From NCBI GenBank assembly GCA_937924335.1, contig CALDWW010000093.1, positions 1 through 32,693 on the forward strand: a DNA stretch of 32,693 nt. The letters run 5' to 3'. The position numbers and the translations under genes are program-made. The notes under the pieces were generated by a model that saw only the letters and a program-made list of their open reading frames with translations, was not told the origin of the DNA and made no database searches. The DNA is from an uncultured Gammaproteobacteria bacterium. Its GTDB lineage: Bacteria > Pseudomonadota > Gammaproteobacteria > Steroidobacterales > XN24. Shown piece after piece: positions 24,979 through 32,693 of the stretch (within the stretch, counting starts at the first letter, position 1; each line of letters starts with the position of its first letter).

Positions 24979-27900
24979 TCAGGGGCCGGAGACGGTCAAG
25001 ACCGGATTCGCGGCATCCGCCGCCTCCACGGTGAAGTCATAGGCGCCGAGATCAGTGGCATTCAGCGCCAGGTCTCCGGAACCGTCCGCACAATTCAGCC
25101 CGTACGCCGTATCCAGATTGACCGCCGGATCGGCCCCGGCGCCGCAGTTCACCGCCGCCCAGTCCGCGTCAGCGACCTTGAACGTCAGGTCTCCTGCCGT
25201 CAGCCCGGTCAACGGGATCACGGCGCGATAGGTTGTCCCGCCGACGTATGACATGGGTCTCGTCGTCCCCCAGTCCTGATTCAGGCCGCGGACGAAGACA
25301 GGGGCCGCGAGCGGCGCCTGTTCCACGAGTACCAGCGGATTGGCCGGGTCCGTGGCGTCGACCGTGAACGAGTACTCCCCGGCCACGGTGGCATCCAGGA
25401 GGATGTCCCCGCTGCCGTCGGAACAATTGAGCGCGTAATCGACACCCAGCGCCGCGTTGGCGCCATTGTCGCCGCAGTTGACCGCCGCCCAGTCATCCGA
25501 CGCCACCTTGAAGGTCAACGCTCCATCCGCCGCCGGGTCCGTCAGGCCCAGCGTGGTCTGGTAGGTATTGCTGGAGACCAGCTCGAGCCGGGTGTCCGGT
25601 GTGGCATTCCAGTCGCCATTGAAGCCCCTGACAAAGATGTCCACGGGATAGGGATCGCTGGAGACCGTCAATGTGAGATCCGAGGTGTCCGTGCCGGTCA
25701 CCGTGAACTGGTAGTCCCCGGTCGCGGCCGCGTTCAGCGTGAGATCCCCGGAACCGTCCGCACAGTTCAGCGGATACGGCGTATCCAGGTCGACCAGCGG
25801 GTCTGCCCCGGCGCCGCAATTGACCACGGCCCAGTCGGCGTCGGCGATCTTGAACGACAGGTCGCCGGCCGTCGTGCCGGCGAGCACGATGACCCTCTCG
25901 AACTTGTTCAGACCGTCGTACTCGAGCTCGTTGGCCGCCGTCGCATTCCAGTCCTGATTGAGGCCGCGAACGAAGATGTCGGCTCCGAGAGGATTGGCCG
26001 TGCAGCTGTCCTGGTCCTCCCTGACGAACACCGCCGTCGTACGCGCCGGCACGAAGAAGCCGTTCGCGTCGTGGGTCGCCGTCTGCACGACAGGGTCGAC
26101 GGAAGTCTGCTGCACCGGATGGAGAACGAAGCTCTCGTCGGTGAACAGCGCCAGCGTCTGGTCCTCGTCGTTGGCATTGACGATGGTCATGACATAGCCG
26201 AACTCGGGCGTCAGTTCATCGTCGAAGCAGCCGTCGATGCCCTGCACGATCAGCCCGGGCGTCTGTTCCGGACCGGTGTTGAAGTACTCGACCCGATCTT
26301 CTATCTGGTCCCCCCTCTGCAGGCGATACAGCTTGGTAGAGCGGCGGACCCGCAGCATCTCCTTCGTATGCTCGGACGCCAGCATGATATCGGCGGGCGA
26401 CATGACGCTCTGCGGATTCCCGAACAACGCAGTGATGTCGGGCCATTCGTCCTGGTTCCCCTCCGCATTAGGCAGGCCGACCGCCCAGTTGTTGCTCATC
26501 CCGGTGAAATCCTGCTGGTTGAACCAGTCACCGAAGTCGAAGCTGTTGCGATCGACCGACTTCGACCTCAGCAGGTCCTGACCGGAGTGCAGGAACGGCA
26601 CGCCCTGAGCCAGCAATACGACGTCGACCCCGATCATCTCCGCGCGCACGCGGTCGGCCGCGGATACGGCCTCCGGGTGCTTGTACTGGGAGATATCGAA
26701 GATCGTCTCGTTATCGTGAGCCGCCGAGTAATTGATGATCTCCTGGGGATTGGCGACATAGCCCGTCGGGCTGGTGTCGGTGCAACTGGAGTAGCCCAGG
26801 TCTTCACCGGTAATGGTTGCTCCGGTCCGGTCCTCGAACGAATAACTGGCGATGCTTCCCGCCATGGTGGCGCGCAGCTGATCGGAGGTGCACAGCGCCT
26901 CTTCGATGAATGCCTCGTCGTCGAGCGAGTTCTCGGCATTCGGGTCGTAGCCGCCGCCGCTGATGAAGCCCTGATTGACCGTCCGGGCCGCGCCGTTGTC
27001 GAACGGCCCACCGCCACGTACCGCATCACGGATACGGTCGGTGAAGGTGCCGATACCGGTGCCGAAGGTGTTTAACTGCGTCGCCTGGACGAAGCGGCGA
27101 TCGTTCGCAACCTCGCCGAAGTTCCAGCCTTCGCCGTAGATGTAAACCGACGGATCGATCTCGCGCAGCTTCGCCAACAGTTCCTGCATCTGTTGCAGGG
27201 TGTGGAAGCCCATCAGGTCGAAGCGGAATCCGGTGATTTTGTAGTCATCGAGGAAGCGGATCATGGTGTCGTCCATCAGCTTGCCCATCATGGCAAACTC
27301 GCTCGCCGTGTTGGCGCAGCATGTGTCCGTCTCGATGGCGCCGGAATCCTCGTTGTAGCGCTGGTAGTAGCCGGGTACGACCCGATCCAGCACTGACTTG
27401 GAGCCCTGCCCACCTTCTTTGGTGTGGTTGTAGACCACGTCGATGACGAGACGCAGCCCCTTATCGGCCAGTCCCTGGACCATCTGACGGTACTCGTAGA
27501 TACGGGCGACGCCGTCCGGATCGGAGGCGTAGCTGCCCTCCGGAACGCCGTAATGCCACGGATCGTAACCCCAGTTGTAGCCGTCCAGCCCACGCAGCCA
27601 CTCGACCACCTGCTGCTGGAAGGTCGAGGTCGGATCCTCGGCGGTCTTCATCTCCAGCAGCTCGCGGATGGTCATGCCGCTGTAGGTCGGACACAACTCG
27701 CCGGCCGCCGGGTTGGCGGCACACAGGTCATCTACCTGATCGTCGATCTCGACCCGGTTGTCGCGGACTTCGTCGACGGTCGCTATGTCGAAGCTCGGCA
27801 GCAGGTGCAGGTGCGTCAGCCCTGCATCGGCAAGACCCTGTAGGTGCATGTGCCCTGCAGTGTTATCCAGCGCGAAGGCCGTGTACTTGCCTCTCTGCTC

Positions 27901-30900
27901 CTCGGGCACCGAGAAATCGGAGGCGCTGAAGTCGCGCATGTGCTGCTCGTAGAGCACGATGTCCTGGGGCTCCCCGTACTCCGGAAGCGCCAGGCTGTCC
28001 CAACCCGGTGGCTGCAGATCCTGGTCGGCCAGATTGACGATCTGGCTGTGCTGGCTGTTGGCCGACAGGCTGACCGAGTACGGGTCCGTCACGGTATTGG
28101 TGACGATCGCGTCGGTCGCGTAGGTGTACACCTGCAGCGTGAAGTCGTAATACATGCGATCCCAGGAGGTGTCTCCGGTTGTGGACCAGACGCCGGAAGC
28201 GGTATCCAGATCCATGGCCACCTGGCCGTCCGGCACACCGGGTGCCGAGTACAGATTCAGCGTGACGCCCACTGTCGGATTGGCGGTTGGCGCCCACAGG
28301 CCGATGGTCGGCGTGGTGCCATCCCAGGTCACCCCGAGCGGCACCTGCGTCGCAGCTTCCGCATACAGGTCGTCCAGGACCCCCGGGATCTGCACGAACG
28401 TCGCCTCAACCGGCAGCCCGAAACGATCTTTGCCCACTACGACCAGCTGGTCGCGGACGATGGACTCGGCATCCGCTGCCGTATCGCCCGGGATTGTGAA
28501 CCCCGGATAACTGCCGAGATGGAGCTGGTTCTGCGGCTGCGGGTTGTCTCCGGGCGTCAGCCCGACCGACTGGTAATTGCCCACGATCGCACCGGCGCCA
28601 CCACGTATGGAGGCATCGGCGGACCACAGGAACTCGACACTCTGCACGTCCGAACCAGGATCCCACAGGATCGTCGAACGATCGACCCAATGCGCGGCCC
28701 GGCCCCCGATCGTTACCGTCGAATCGCTCGGCGGCGAGCTGCTGACGATCGGACTGTTCTCGGTGACGAAGACGACGTTTCCGTCCCGCGCCACTTCGAT
28801 AATGACATCGCGGTCAGGTGCTTTGGCATCCCCGATATGGATGACGGTGCCGAGAATGGCCGGGAAGGTATCCAATGGTTCCGGATTGGCGTCATAGCAC
28901 GGGTTCGGCGGCAGCGTGATACGGAAGAATCCGCCGATATCGTCCACGCCCTCGACCACACAGGTCTGTGCGCCGTTGAAGTTGGTCCAGTCGCCCGTGG
29001 GCGGCTCCTGTGGGAACAGATGCAGGTTCCAGTCGTCGTAGGTCTCATCCTCACGCAGATAGTAAAGGATGACCTCGTTCTCGCCTGGCAGGCCTTGCAC
29101 GGAGCTGCTGTCGCCGGTGACGGCCTCGGGATTGCCCGAGAATGCCGTCACGACCTGATCGTCGGCATCCGAGATCGGACCGCCGATGAATGAGCCGGTC
29201 GGGTCCTCGTTGCCGTCATTGGTAACCGTGAAAACCAGCGACCCGCCGACCGGTGCAGCAACCGTCGCGGAGCAACCAAACGTGCTGCCCGCGTCGGGCA
29301 CGCAGTCATAGCTCGTGCCGTCGACGACGATCGCCGTGTTGTCGTAGCCGCCGCTCGCCCGGTGATAACTGACCAACACGTCCGTCGTGTCAGGCACATC
29401 CACCGGATTGACGGTCCAGGTCATCGCATCGACACCGACATCGCCGTTGTCGGCGAAGATCTCCACGCGCTTCACCGGCGTGGCCGTCGGACCCTCGCGG
29501 ACCACAGAGATCGTGGTCTTGGCGGTGTCCTCGACGGCAATCTCTTCGATCACCGCACCGGTGCTGTCGTAGATCTTGATTTCAGTGGCGCCCGGCACTT
29601 CAGGCGGCACGCCGCCGCCACCGAGTTCGACCTCGGTCATCGTCAGGGTCGGATTCTCGGCGTCGCTGTAGTTGGCGGTGAAGTTGTAGCAGCCGTCCTC
29701 GGCCACGGCGAGCTTGCCCTCGGGTCCGCCTGGACCCGGGTCCACCAGCGGCTGGGTATCGCCCGCCTCCAGGACGTCATCGGGCTCAGTCGCCCGCTCG
29801 ACCTCCCAACCGGCCGATCCGACCTTGTAGTTGTAATCGCCCGCGACCATCTCGAATTCCGATTGGTAGACGCCCGCACCGAAATTGACGAACAGGAACT
29901 CGTCGGACGGCGACGGGTTGCCCCAGTCATTGAACCCGCCGCGCATGAACATCTCCTGGCCCAGCGCCTCGGAGTTGTCCAGACCCTGGTCTTCCACGCC
30001 ACAGGTCTCCTGTCCCGGCGGCGGGCCGCCGCCACCCAGGTCGACCTTGGTCATCGTCATGGTCGGATTCTCGGCGTCGCTGTAGTTGGCCGTGAAGTTG
30101 TAACAGCCGTCCTCGGCCACAGTGAGCTTGCCCTCGGGTCCGCCCGGACCCGGATCGACCAGCGGCTGGGTGTCACCGGCCTCGAGGACGTCATCGGGTT
30201 CTGTCGCCCGCTCGACCTCCCAGCCGGCCGAGCCGACCTTGTAGTTGTATTCCCCGGCCACCATCTCGAACTCGGCCTGATAGGCACCCTCGCCGAAATT
30301 GATGAACAGGAATTCGTCCGACGGCGACGGATTGCCCCAGTCGTTGAAGCCGCCGCGCATGAACATCTCCTGGCCCAGCGCCTCGGAGTTGTCCAGGCCC
30401 TGGTCGTCCACGCCACAGGTCTCCTGTCCCGGCGGGGGCGTCCCGCCGCCACTGTCCAGCGTGACCTTGGTCATCGTCATGGTCGGATTCTCGGCATCGC
30501 TGTAGTTGGCCGTGAAGTTGTAACAGCCGTCCTCGGCCACAGTGAGCTTGCCCTCGGGCCCGCCCGGGCCCGGGTCCACCAGCGGCTGGGTGTCACCGGC
30601 CGCGAGGACGTCATCGGGTTCTGTCGCCCGCTCGACCTCCCAGCCGGCCGAGCCGACCTTGTAGTTGTATTCCCCGGCCACCATCTCGAACTCGGCCTGA
30701 TAGGCACCCTCTCCGAAATTGATGAACAGGAACTCGTCCGGCGGCGACGGATTGCCCCAGTCGTTGAAGCCGCCGCGCATGAACATCTCCTGGCCCAGCG
30801 CCTCGGAGTTATCCAGGCCCTGGTCCTCGAGGCCGCAGGTTGTCTTCCTTGCCGCACCCACGAATGCCGACTTGGCGAAGCGTGCCGCCGCCGAATTCGG

Positions 30901-31209
30901 ATCGAGACCTTCGACGGTAAAGCTCAGGTCACGGGTCGGGCTGGTGAAAGTCACGACCCCGGTCTCGCCGTCCGGGATGACCCAGAATCCACCGGTGGCG
31001 ACACCATCGGTATAAGTCGCATTGGCAGGCGATTCACCCACTGTGAACGTACCCGTCGCGGTGAAATCGAAACCGGTTGTGACGGTGACGGGCTGTGGCT
31101 GGATGACGGGGTCACCGCTGCCGCCGCCGCTGTTGGGGCTACAGGCCGCGATCACAAAGGACGCGGTCGCCAACAGGATTCCGAGCCGCCTTACTGGAAA
31201 ATCAGTCAT
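24979..31209 (-). CDS. pulA: Giant multimodular pullulanase-type debranching lipoprotein (GH13)
   Basis: About 2076 aa, roughly twice a usual pullulanase. The ATG at 31207-31209 (GGAGAG site five bases upstream) gives a lipoprotein signal ending V-I-A-A-C, so the enzyme is lipid-anchored and probably surface-exposed. Order from that start: linker; three near-identical modules of about 138-140 residues (about 123-527); a Y-H-R-A-S-G-G-Y-D-N segment (about 615) and a CBM41-like stretch with Y-Y-L-R-E-D-E-T-Y-D-D-W-N (about 716-728); a CBM48-like domain (about 965-1050); the GH13 barrel with D-V-V-Y-N-H, G-F-R-F-D-L (Asp1331), I-Y-G-E-G-W (Glu1360) and A-A-H-D-N-E (Asp1499); then three modules of about 110 residues (about 1742-2076). 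It should cleave alpha-1,6 branches of starch, glycogen or pullulan. A terminator follows. Confidence 0.95.
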   Translation of the reverse strand: MTDFPVRRLGILLATASFVIAACSPNSGGGSGDPVIQPQPVTVTTGFDFTATGTFTVGESPANATYTDGVATGGFWVIPDGETGVVTFTSPTRDLSFTVEGLDPNSAAARFAKSAFVGAARKTTCGLEDQGLDNSEALGQEMFMRGGFNDWGNPSPPDEFLFINFGEGAYQAEFEMVAGEYNYKVGSAGWEVERATEPDDVLAAGDTQPLVDPGPGGPEGKLTVAEDGCYNFTANYSDAENPTMTMTKVTLDSGGGTPPPGQETCGVDDQGLDNSEALGQEMFMRGGFNDWGNPSPSDEFLFINFGEGAYQAEFEMVAGEYNYKVGSAGWEVERATEPDDVLEAGDTQPLVDPGPGGPEGKLTVAEDGCYNFTANYSDAENPTMTMTKVDLGGGGPPPGQETCGVEDQGLDNSEALGQEMFMRGGFNDWGNPSPSDEFLFVNFGAGVYQSEFEMVAGDYNYKVGSAGWEVERATEPDDVLEAGDTQPLVDPGPGGPEGKLAVAEDGCYNFTANYSDAENPTLTMTEVELGGGGVPPEVPGATEIKIYDSTGAVIEEIAVEDTAKTTISVVREGPTATPVKRVEIFADNGDVGVDAMTWTVNPVDVPDTTDVLVSYHRASGGYDNTAIVVDGTSYDCVPDAGSTFGCSATVAAPVGGSLVFTVTNDGNEDPTGSFIGGPISDADDQVVTAFSGNPEAVTGDSSSVQGLPGENEVILYYLREDETYDDWNLHLFPQEPPTGDWTNFNGAQTCVVEGVDDIGGFFRITLPPNPCYDANPEPLDTFPAILGTVIHIGDAKAPDRDVIIEVARDGNVVFVTENSPIVSSSPPSDSTVTIGGRAAHWVDRSTILWDPGSDVQSVEFLWSADASIRGGAGAIVGNYQSVGLTPGDNPQPQNQLHLGSYPGFTIPGDTAADAESIVRDQLVVVGKDRFGLPVEATFVQIPGVLDDLYAEAATQVPLGVTWDGTTPTIGLWAPTANPTVGVTLNLYSAPGVPDGQVAMDLDTASGVWSTTGDTSWDRMYYDFTLQVYTYATDAIVTNTVTDPYSVSLSANSQHSQIVNLADQDLQPPGWDSLALPEYGEPQDIVLYEQHMRDFSASDFSVPEEQRGKYTAFALDNTAGHMHLQGLADAGLTHLHLLPSFDIATVDEVRDNRVEIDDQVDDLCAANPAAGELCPTYSGMTIRELLEMKTAEDPTSTFQQQVVEWLRGLDGYNWGYDPWHYGVPEGSYASDPDGVARIYEYRQMVQGLADKGLRLVIDVVYNHTKEGGQGSKSVLDRVVPGYYQRYNEDSGAIETDTCCANTASEFAMMGKLMDDTMIRFLDDYKITGFRFDLMGFHTLQQMQELLAKLREIDPSVYIYGEGWNFGEVANDRRFVQATQLNTFGTGIGTFTDRIRDAVRGGGPFDNGAARTVNQGFISGGGYDPNAENSLDDEAFIEEALCTSDQLRATMAGSIASYSFEDRTGATITGEDLGYSSCTDTSPTGYVANPQEIINYSAAHDNETIFDISQYKHPEAVSAADRVRAEMIGVDVVLLAQGVPFLHSGQDLLRSKSVDRNSFDFGDWFNQQDFTGMSNNWAVGLPNAEGNQDEWPDITALFGNPQSVMSPADIMLASEHTKEMLRVRRSTKLYRLQRGDQIEDRVEYFNTGPEQTPGLIVQGIDGCFDDELTPEFGYVMTIVNANDEDQTLALFTDESFVLHPVQQTSVDPVVQTATHDANGFFVPARTTAVFVREDQDSCTANPLGADIFVRGLNQDWNATAANELEYDGLNKFERVIVLAGTTAGDLSFKIADADWAVVNCGAGADPLVDLDTPYPLNCADGSGDLTLNAAATGDYQFTVTGTDTSDLTLTVSSDPYPVDIFVRGFNGDWNATPDTRLELVSSNTYQTTLGLTDPAADGALTFKVASDDWAAVNCGDNGANAALGVDYALNCSDGSGDILLDATVAGEYSFTVDATDPANPLVLVEQAPLAAPVFVRGLNQDWGTTRPMSYVGGTTYRAVIPLTGLTAGDLTFKVADADWAAVNCGAGADPAVNLDTAYGLNCADGSGDLALNATDLGAYDFTVEAADAANPVLTVSGP
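24982..25986 (-). repeat. Three tandem C-terminal carbohydrate-binding-like modules of the pullulanase
   Basis: Three copies of about 108-112 residues, at 25654-25986, 25318-25647 and 24982-25305. Each begins F-V-R-G-L/F-N-x-D-W and contains L-T/S-F-K-V/I-A-x-x-D-W-A-x-V-N-C-G and L-N-C-A/S-D-G-S-G-D. They have diverged more from each other than the N-terminal copies. The W/F-rich strands and two cysteines per copy suggest disulphide-stabilised beta-sandwich glucan-binding modules. Confidence 0.85.
29629..30843 (-). repeat. Three near-identical N-terminal tandem modules of the pullulanase
   Basis: Copies lie at about 30460-30843, 30043-30423 and 29629-30009, with a period of 420 and then 414 bases. 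Each starts C-G-x-x-D-Q-G-L-D-N-S-E-A-L-G-Q-E and contains F-M-R-G-G-F-N-D-W-G-N-P-S-P, Y-N-Y-K-V-G-S-A-G-W-E-V-E-R and D-G-C-Y-N-F-T-A-N-Y-S-D-A-E-N-P. The first two copies differ by only about a dozen bases over some 360; the third is more diverged. Gly/Pro-rich linkers separate them. Confidence 0.93.
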
Positions 31210-31568
31210 TGTTCTCTCCGAACGGAACGTTCGCACGCGGATAACGTCAGTGTGTCTATCCATCGGGGTCTAAGGTCGATCCTGGTCGCCGGTGTCTGCC
31301 CGGGCTGTCGCGGGGCAGCAGTCACTGCTTCCCACGGGCCGGAGGCACTATCGGATGCCGGCAACTGCTTTCCCTCCGATCACCCGTTGCAGATAAAGAC
31401 AGCCCGGGCGATTCAGTCGTTCTTATGTCGAGTCCCGTCGGACCCATTGCCGTCCGCCTTGCCAAAACCGCAGTCTGGGCGAAAGAGCGCACGATTGACC
31501 GAGAATAACGGGAAAGCAAAGGGCGGGCCACTTCGGTTTTCCCTTACCTATCAGGTGCCTCCGAAGGC
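31210..31568. other. Intergenic region upstream of the pullulanase gene
   Basis: These 359 bases between glgX and the pullulanase hold no gene that I can support. They must carry the pullulanase promoter and may end the glgX transcript, but no clear -35/-10 pair or rho-independent terminator is readable; a short GCCT-TCGG-AGGC hairpin directly after the glgX stop lacks a T-run. A perfect 6-bp inverted repeat with a 3-base spacer lies next to the pullulanase ribosome site. Confidence 0.5.
31219..31233. promoter_or_regulatory. Inverted repeat beside the pullulanase ribosome site
   Basis: CGAACG-GAA-CGTTCG is a perfect inverted repeat just upstream of the GGAGAG ribosome site. It could be a repressor operator or a leader hairpin that affects translation initiation. 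No matching copy was noticed ahead of the other mal genes. Confidence 0.3.
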
Positions 31569-32693
31569 TTATCCAGGATCTCTGAGCAACGCCATGCTCT
31601 GGGGATAGAGCGAATAGACATGCCCGGTCCGATATCCATCGGTCGGAACTGTGGCTGTCTCCTCCCGGGTATCCATGACAACTTCCCACAGTTCTGCGCT
31701 GATCGGCGCGGGAAGGGTGAACTCGACCGGGTTCGGACCAGCATTGAAAAGCATGAGGAAACTGTGGCCCGGGTCCTGGTCGCCCTCTTCTCGATATCTC
31801 AGATCGACCCCCGTCTTGTCCAGCAACACGCCCAGCCCATGCCGGTGGGGATCGCGCCAGTCGGGTTCGGTCATCTCGGAACCGTCCTCCCGCAACCAGG
31901 TGACATCCTTCAGGCGGGACTCCGGATGCACGACCCCCTCGAGGAAAGTCGTGCGGCGGAACACCGGATTGTCCCGCCGTATCCGGGTCAGCAGCGCCAT
32001 GAACCGGGTCATGTCTGCGCTGCTATCACGCCCTGCCCAGTCCAGCCAGGACAACTCGTTATCCTGGCAATAGGCATTGTTATTGCCGCTCTGGGTGCGT
32101 CCGATTTCATCTCCCGCCAGCACCATCGGCACTCCCTGGGAGAGCAGTACGGTGGCCAGCAGGTTACGTCGTTGCCTCTGGCGCAGACGCAGGATCTGCG
32201 CGTCCCGGGTGCTGCCCTCGACCCCGCAATTCCAGCTCACGTGGTGTTCGCTGCCGTCCCGGTTGGCTTCCCGGTTCGCCTGATTGTGTTTTCGCTCGTA
32301 GCTGACCAGGTCGCTCATCGTGAAGCCATCGTGACTGGCCACATAGTTGACACTCGCTACCGGTTCGCGCCCTGGCCGGCGGAACAGGTCACTGGAGCCC
32401 GCGATGCGTTCTGCGAATCCCGGAACCCTTGCTGTATCCCCACGCCAGTAGCCCCGGACCGTCTCCCGGTATCGGTCGTTCCATTCGGACCAGGCGGGCG
32501 GGAACTCGCCGAGCCGATAACCCTCGGGCCCGAGGTCCCAGGGCTCGGCGATCATCTTGACACTGGCGAGGACCGGGTCCTGGTGAATAGCGGTGAAGAA
32601 CCCGCCTCTCGTGTCGAACACCGGCCCACGTCTGCCCAGCGACGTCGCCAGGTCAAAGCGGAACCCGTCTACCTGCATGTCCTCGACCCAGTA
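31569..32693 (-). CDS. glgX: Glycogen debranching enzyme GlgX, partial (N-terminus off the right edge)
   Basis: The visible 374 residues are the C-terminal half of a GlgX/isoamylase-type GH13 enzyme, which removes short alpha-1,6-linked branches from glycogen or limit dextrins in the cytoplasm. The frame is open to the last base of the window, where it reads Y-W-V-E-D-M-Q-V-D-G-F-R-F-D-L (region II with nucleophile Asp). Next come M-I-A-E-P-W-D (acid/base Glu) and V-A-S-H-D-G-F (third acid), followed by the GlgX-typical L-V-S-Y-E-R-K-H-N and W-N-C-G-V-E-G, and S-Q-G-V-P-M-V-L-A-G-D-E. The end matches the family's C-terminal beta domain. About 300 residues should lie outside the window. It complements the extracellular pullulanase. 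Confidence 0.95.
   Translation of the reverse strand, partial: YWVEDMQVDGFRFDLATSLGRRGPVFDTRGGFFTAIHQDPVLASVKMIAEPWDLGPEGYRLGEFPPAWSEWNDRYRETVRGYWRGDTARVPGFAERIAGSSDLFRRPGREPVASVNYVASHDGFTMSDLVSYERKHNQANREANRDGSEHHVSWNCGVEGSTRDAQILRLRQRQRRNLLATVLLSQGVPMVLAGDEIGRTQSGNNNAYCQDNELSWLDWAGRDSSADMTRFMALLTRIRRDNPVFRRTTFLEGVVHPESRLKDVTWLREDGSEMTEPDWRDPHRHGLGVLLDKTGVDLRYREEGDQDPGHSFLMLFNAGPNPVEFTLPAPISAELWEVVMDTREETATVPTDGYRTGHVYSLYPQSMALLRDPG

Noticed and set aside
26071..27075. Plus-strand open frame of 334 codons
   Set aside because: Lies opposite the GH13 catalytic domain of the pullulanase, with no motif or ribosome site of its own.
27844..29193. Plus-strand open frame of 449 codons
   Set aside because: Antisense to the pullulanase core, with Arg/His/Val-rich composition typical of the reverse frame of a GC-rich gene and no recognisable motif.
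31210..31263. Longer N-terminus (18 extra residues) for the pullulanase
   Set aside because: The extra residues are charged and would precede the lipoprotein signal; the ATG at 31209 has a proper ribosome site and a normal signal length.
29362..31608. Plus-strand open frame of 748 codons
   Set aside because: It is antisense to the pullulanase N-terminal modules. Its repeats mirror the minus-strand tandem repeats, it shows no domain, and the minus strand carries a clear signal peptide, ribosome site and GH13 motifs.

Overview
The window is a GC-rich bacterial chromosome segment, most likely from a gammaproteobacterium; this is inferred from the paired UvrD-like helicase and AddB-like nuclease, the MalQ/MalEFGK set and the outer-membrane signals, since no rRNA or other taxonomic marker is present. 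Several exported proteins, notably the 719-aa barrel and the giant pullulanase, are rich in Asp and Glu, which would suit a marine or salt-adapted organism. All genes but one lie on the minus strand. There are no tRNA or rRNA genes, CRISPR arrays or insertion sequences that I can see.

Reading in the minus direction from the right edge: a partial GlgX debranching enzyme (31569-32693); a 359-bp gap; a giant pullulanase-type lipoprotein (24979-31209) with three near-identical N-terminal modules and three different C-terminal modules, closed by a rho-independent terminator; an SGNH hydrolase with a membrane anchor and TPR-like parts (23031-24872), converging with a plus-strand paralogue (21171-23030) so tightly that the two stop codons abut; a 50-aa DUF5989/SxtK-like membrane protein (20909-21061); then a long run of alpha-glucan genes: a lipoprotein GH13 amylase, malK, malE, malF, malG, a glucodextranase-C/DOMON-like secreted protein, a large outer-membrane barrel, a terminator, a second DOMON-like protein with a SHOCT-type tail, malQ and a DUF4032 kinase-fold protein. 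The left end holds a Rap1a/Tai-like secreted protein and a DNA-repair pair (AddB-like Fe-S nuclease and a UvrD/AddA-like helicase, the latter cut by the window edge).

The central 25 kb reads as one alpha-glucan utilisation system. The lipoprotein pullulanase would open branched glucans, the barrel is the best candidate for passage across the outer membrane, the DOMON-like proteins may bind glucans in or at the periplasm, the lipoprotein amylase trims oligosaccharides, MalEFGK imports them, and MalQ and GlgX process them in the cytoplasm. No TonB-dependent receptor, Sus-type lipoprotein or mal regulator is visible. The most unusual points are the MalF with about 350 extra N-terminal residues that look like periplasmic sensor domains, the uncharacterised barrel sandwiched between two non-catalytic DOMON-like proteins, and the tandem modules of the pullulanase.
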